64,000 bases of DNA, from the NCBI GenBank assembly GCA_965243345.1, contig CBDEUR010000003.1, forward strand, positions 4,092,001 to 4,156,000. Direction: 5' to 3'. Position 1 is the first letter of the stretch. Every line of letters starts with the position of its first letter. This stretch comes from Bin52 sp965243345. Its GTDB lineage: Bacteria; Pseudomonadota; Alphaproteobacteria; Thalassobaculales; Thalassobaculaceae. The notes under the pieces are model-generated. The model was not told the origin of the DNA. It was given only the letters and a program-made list of their open reading frames with translations, and did no database searches. Shown here one piece after another: positions 62,620-64,000 of this stretch. The translations under genes and the position numbers were made by a program.

Positions 62620-62627
62620 TATGAATG
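62620..62627. repeat. 8-bp target-site duplication, right copy
   Basis: TATGAATG, directly abutting the TAAGGCCC end of the element; the lysC start codon lies 69 bp further on. Confidence 0.78.
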
Positions 62628-62696
62628 CTCCGGCTCCGGCGGGACATCCCTTCGCACCGGACCGGCTCCCGCGTCTTCACGACTGGATCGGCGGCA

Positions 62697-63920
62697 ATGG
62701 CCCGCATTGTTCTCAAGTTCGGCGGCACTTCCGTCGCCGACATCGAACGCATACGCACGGTCGCCACGATTGTCCAACGCGAAGTGGCGGACGGGCACGA
62801 GGTCGCGGTCGTGGTCTCGGCAATGGCCGGTGTCACCAACCAGCTGGCATCGTGGACCACCGAGATCAGCCGCATGCACGATGCGCGCGAGTACGATGCG
62901 GTGGTGACGTCCGGCGAACAGGTGACCAGTGGCCTGCTGGCCCTTGCGCTGCAGGACATCGGCGTCGAAGCCCGCTCGTGGCTGGCCTGGCAGCTGCCGT
63001 TCCGCACCGACGGCGTGCACGGCAACGCGCGCATCGACGAGATCGCGACCGACGAGATCGGCGAGCGGCTGGCCCGGGGACAGGTGGCGGTGGTCGCCGG
63101 GTTCCAGGGCCTGGGCCCGGACAACCGGCTCACCACCCTGGGCAGGGGCGGTTCCGACACGTCGGCGGTGGCACTTGCGGCGGCCGTCGCGGCCGACCGG
63201 TGCGACATCTACACCGATGTCGACGGTGTCTATACCTGCGACCCGCGGATCGTCACCGGCGCCCGCAAGATCGATCGCATCACCTACGAGGAAATGCTTG
63301 AACTGGCCTCCCAGGGAGCCCGGGTGCTGCATCCGCGCTCGGTTGCGCTTGCCATGCGCTACGCCGTGCGGTTGCAGGTGCTCTCCAGTTTCAGTTCCGC
63401 TCCCGGAACCCTGGTAGTCGGCGAGGAAGAAATCATGGAACAGCAACCGGTCACCGGAATTGCCTACAGCCCGGACGAGGCCAAGATCACGCTGCGCGCG
63501 GTCAGGGACCGGCCGGGGGTGGCCGGAACCATATTCGGTGCCCTGGCCGACGCGGCGATCAACGTCGACATGATCGTGCAGAACGTGTCGGAAGACGGCG
63601 AGACCACCGACCTCACCTTCACCGTCAGCCGGAGTGATCTCGACCGCGCGGTGCCGGTGCTCAGGAGGCTGACCGACGAGATCGGTTTCACCGACGTGCT
63701 GGCGGACGCGTCCGTCGCCAAGATCTCGGTAGTGGGAGTGGGCATGCGGTCGCAGCCCGGCGTCGCGAAGATCATGTTCCAGACGCTTGCGGAGCGCGGG
63801 ATCAACATCGAGGTGATCTCGACCTCCGAAATCAAGGTCAGCGTGCTGATTGCCGATGACTACACCGAGCTTGCGCTGCGTGCCCTGCACACCGCCTACG
63901 GACTGGACATGGCATCCTGA
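62697..63920 (+). CDS. lysC: Aspartate kinase
   Basis: 407 aa. First step of lysine, threonine and methionine synthesis from aspartate. KFGGTS at 7-12, VVVSAMAGVTNQL, the SGEQVTSGLLALAL stretch and LGRGGSDTSAVALAAAVAADRCDIYTDVDGVYTCDPR substrate motif near 160-190. Two ACT domains (about 265-405: VAGTIFGALADAAINVDMIVQNVS and VAKIMFQTLAERGINIEVISTSEIKVSVLI) give feedback control by lysine or threonine. The ATG has only a weak leader (GCGGCA). The inserted tnpB element ends 77 bp upstream. Confidence 0.97.
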   Translation: MARIVLKFGGTSVADIERIRTVATIVQREVADGHEVAVVVSAMAGVTNQLASWTTEISRMHDAREYDAVVTSGEQVTSGLLALALQDIGVEARSWLAWQLPFRTDGVHGNARIDEIATDEIGERLARGQVAVVAGFQGLGPDNRLTTLGRGGSDTSAVALAAAVAADRCDIYTDVDGVYTCDPRIVTGARKIDRITYEEMLELASQGARVLHPRSVALAMRYAVRLQVLSSFSSAPGTLVVGEEEIMEQQPVTGIAYSPDEAKITLRAVRDRPGVAGTIFGALADAAINVDMIVQNVSEDGETTDLTFTVSRSDLDRAVPVLRRLTDEIGFTDVLADASVAKISVVGVGMRSQPGVAKIMFQTLAERGINIEVISTSEIKVSVLIADDYTELALRALHTAYGLDMAS

Positions 63921-63944
63921 TCGTCATGACCCGTTTCGACTGAC

Positions 63945-64000
63945 ATGACCGGGAGCATCCGGCACGGCGGCATGGGAAACCGGCCCCGACGCATGCTGCG
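63945..64000 (+). CDS. Start of an unidentified gene, cut by the window edge
   Basis: An open frame begins MTGSIRHGGMGNRPRRMLR 25 bp after the lysC stop and runs off the end. In many alphaproteobacteria ptsP (enzyme I of the nitrogen phosphotransferase system) follows lysC, and its N-terminus often has an arginine-leucine rich stretch of this type. The fragment is too short to decide. Confidence 0.3.
   Translation, partial: MTGSIRHGGMGNRPRRML

Overview
The window is high-GC DNA with a gene every 0.9 kb or so, most of it in tightly overlapping operons (ATGA, GTGA and TGATG junctions). The order secA / parvulin / argJ / mutT and the neighbouring pair ubiG / lysC are typical of Alphaproteobacteria. 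The abundance of CoA-transferases, acyl-CoA synthetases, crotonases, luciferase-like oxidoreductases and solute-binding-protein transporters suggests a free-living or host-associated heterotroph of the Rhodospirillales type. That placement is inferred from gene content, not from a marker-gene tree. No rRNA, tRNA, CRISPR array or prophage was seen.

Layout. 1-2754 (minus): a PotD/PotB/PotC-like polyamine-type ABC transporter, cut off by the window start. 2865-12067 (plus): a nucleobase block made of a BtpA-family TIM barrel, a phosphoribosyltransferase, a luciferase-like oxidoreductase, a carbamoylase-type amidohydrolase, dihydropyrimidinase and a NitT/THI5-type ABC transporter with two permeases. 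It closes with a UUCG-loop terminator. 21225-12414 (minus): a nine-gene operon (NitT-type SBP, ATPase, permease, FAD oxidoreductase, class III CoA-transferase, crotonase, 7Fe ferredoxin, LysR regulator, amidohydrolase) whose promoter carries a perfect LysR box. 21756-23787: a secreted dienelactone-hydrolase-like protein, then an RHH/PIN toxin-antitoxin pair with a probably leaderless promoter.

24262-38832 holds CoA-linked and amide catabolism: CoA-transferase, GST, gamma-carbonic-anhydrase-like protein, thiolase-like protein, amidase, LLM oxidoreductase, a signal-less amino-acid-SBP-like protein, a DAO-GcvT dehydrogenase, a VOC protein, and an SDR / MaoC / acyl-CoA synthetase run. 38899-42291 holds a cyclase-family hydrolase, mutT, argJ and a parvulin foldase. 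42540-48288 separates that core from secA (48477) and carries a DAO-like oxidase, an unknown gene, a phytochelatin-synthase-like protease, Cu/Zn SOD and a zinc-type alcohol dehydrogenase.

51842-58355 is a Liv-type ABC operon with a long-chain-type acyl-CoA synthetase set between the ATPases and the binding protein, which points to import and activation of a carboxylic acid. 58465-63920 holds a DUF1178 protein, an AraC-GyrI regulator, ubiG and lysC. The ubiG-lysC spacer contains the most unusual object in the window: a 1389-bp element with 23-bp terminal inverted repeats and an 8-bp target duplication whose only gene is a catalytically intact TnpB, the RNA-guided nuclease normally found in IS200/IS605 elements that have no such repeats.
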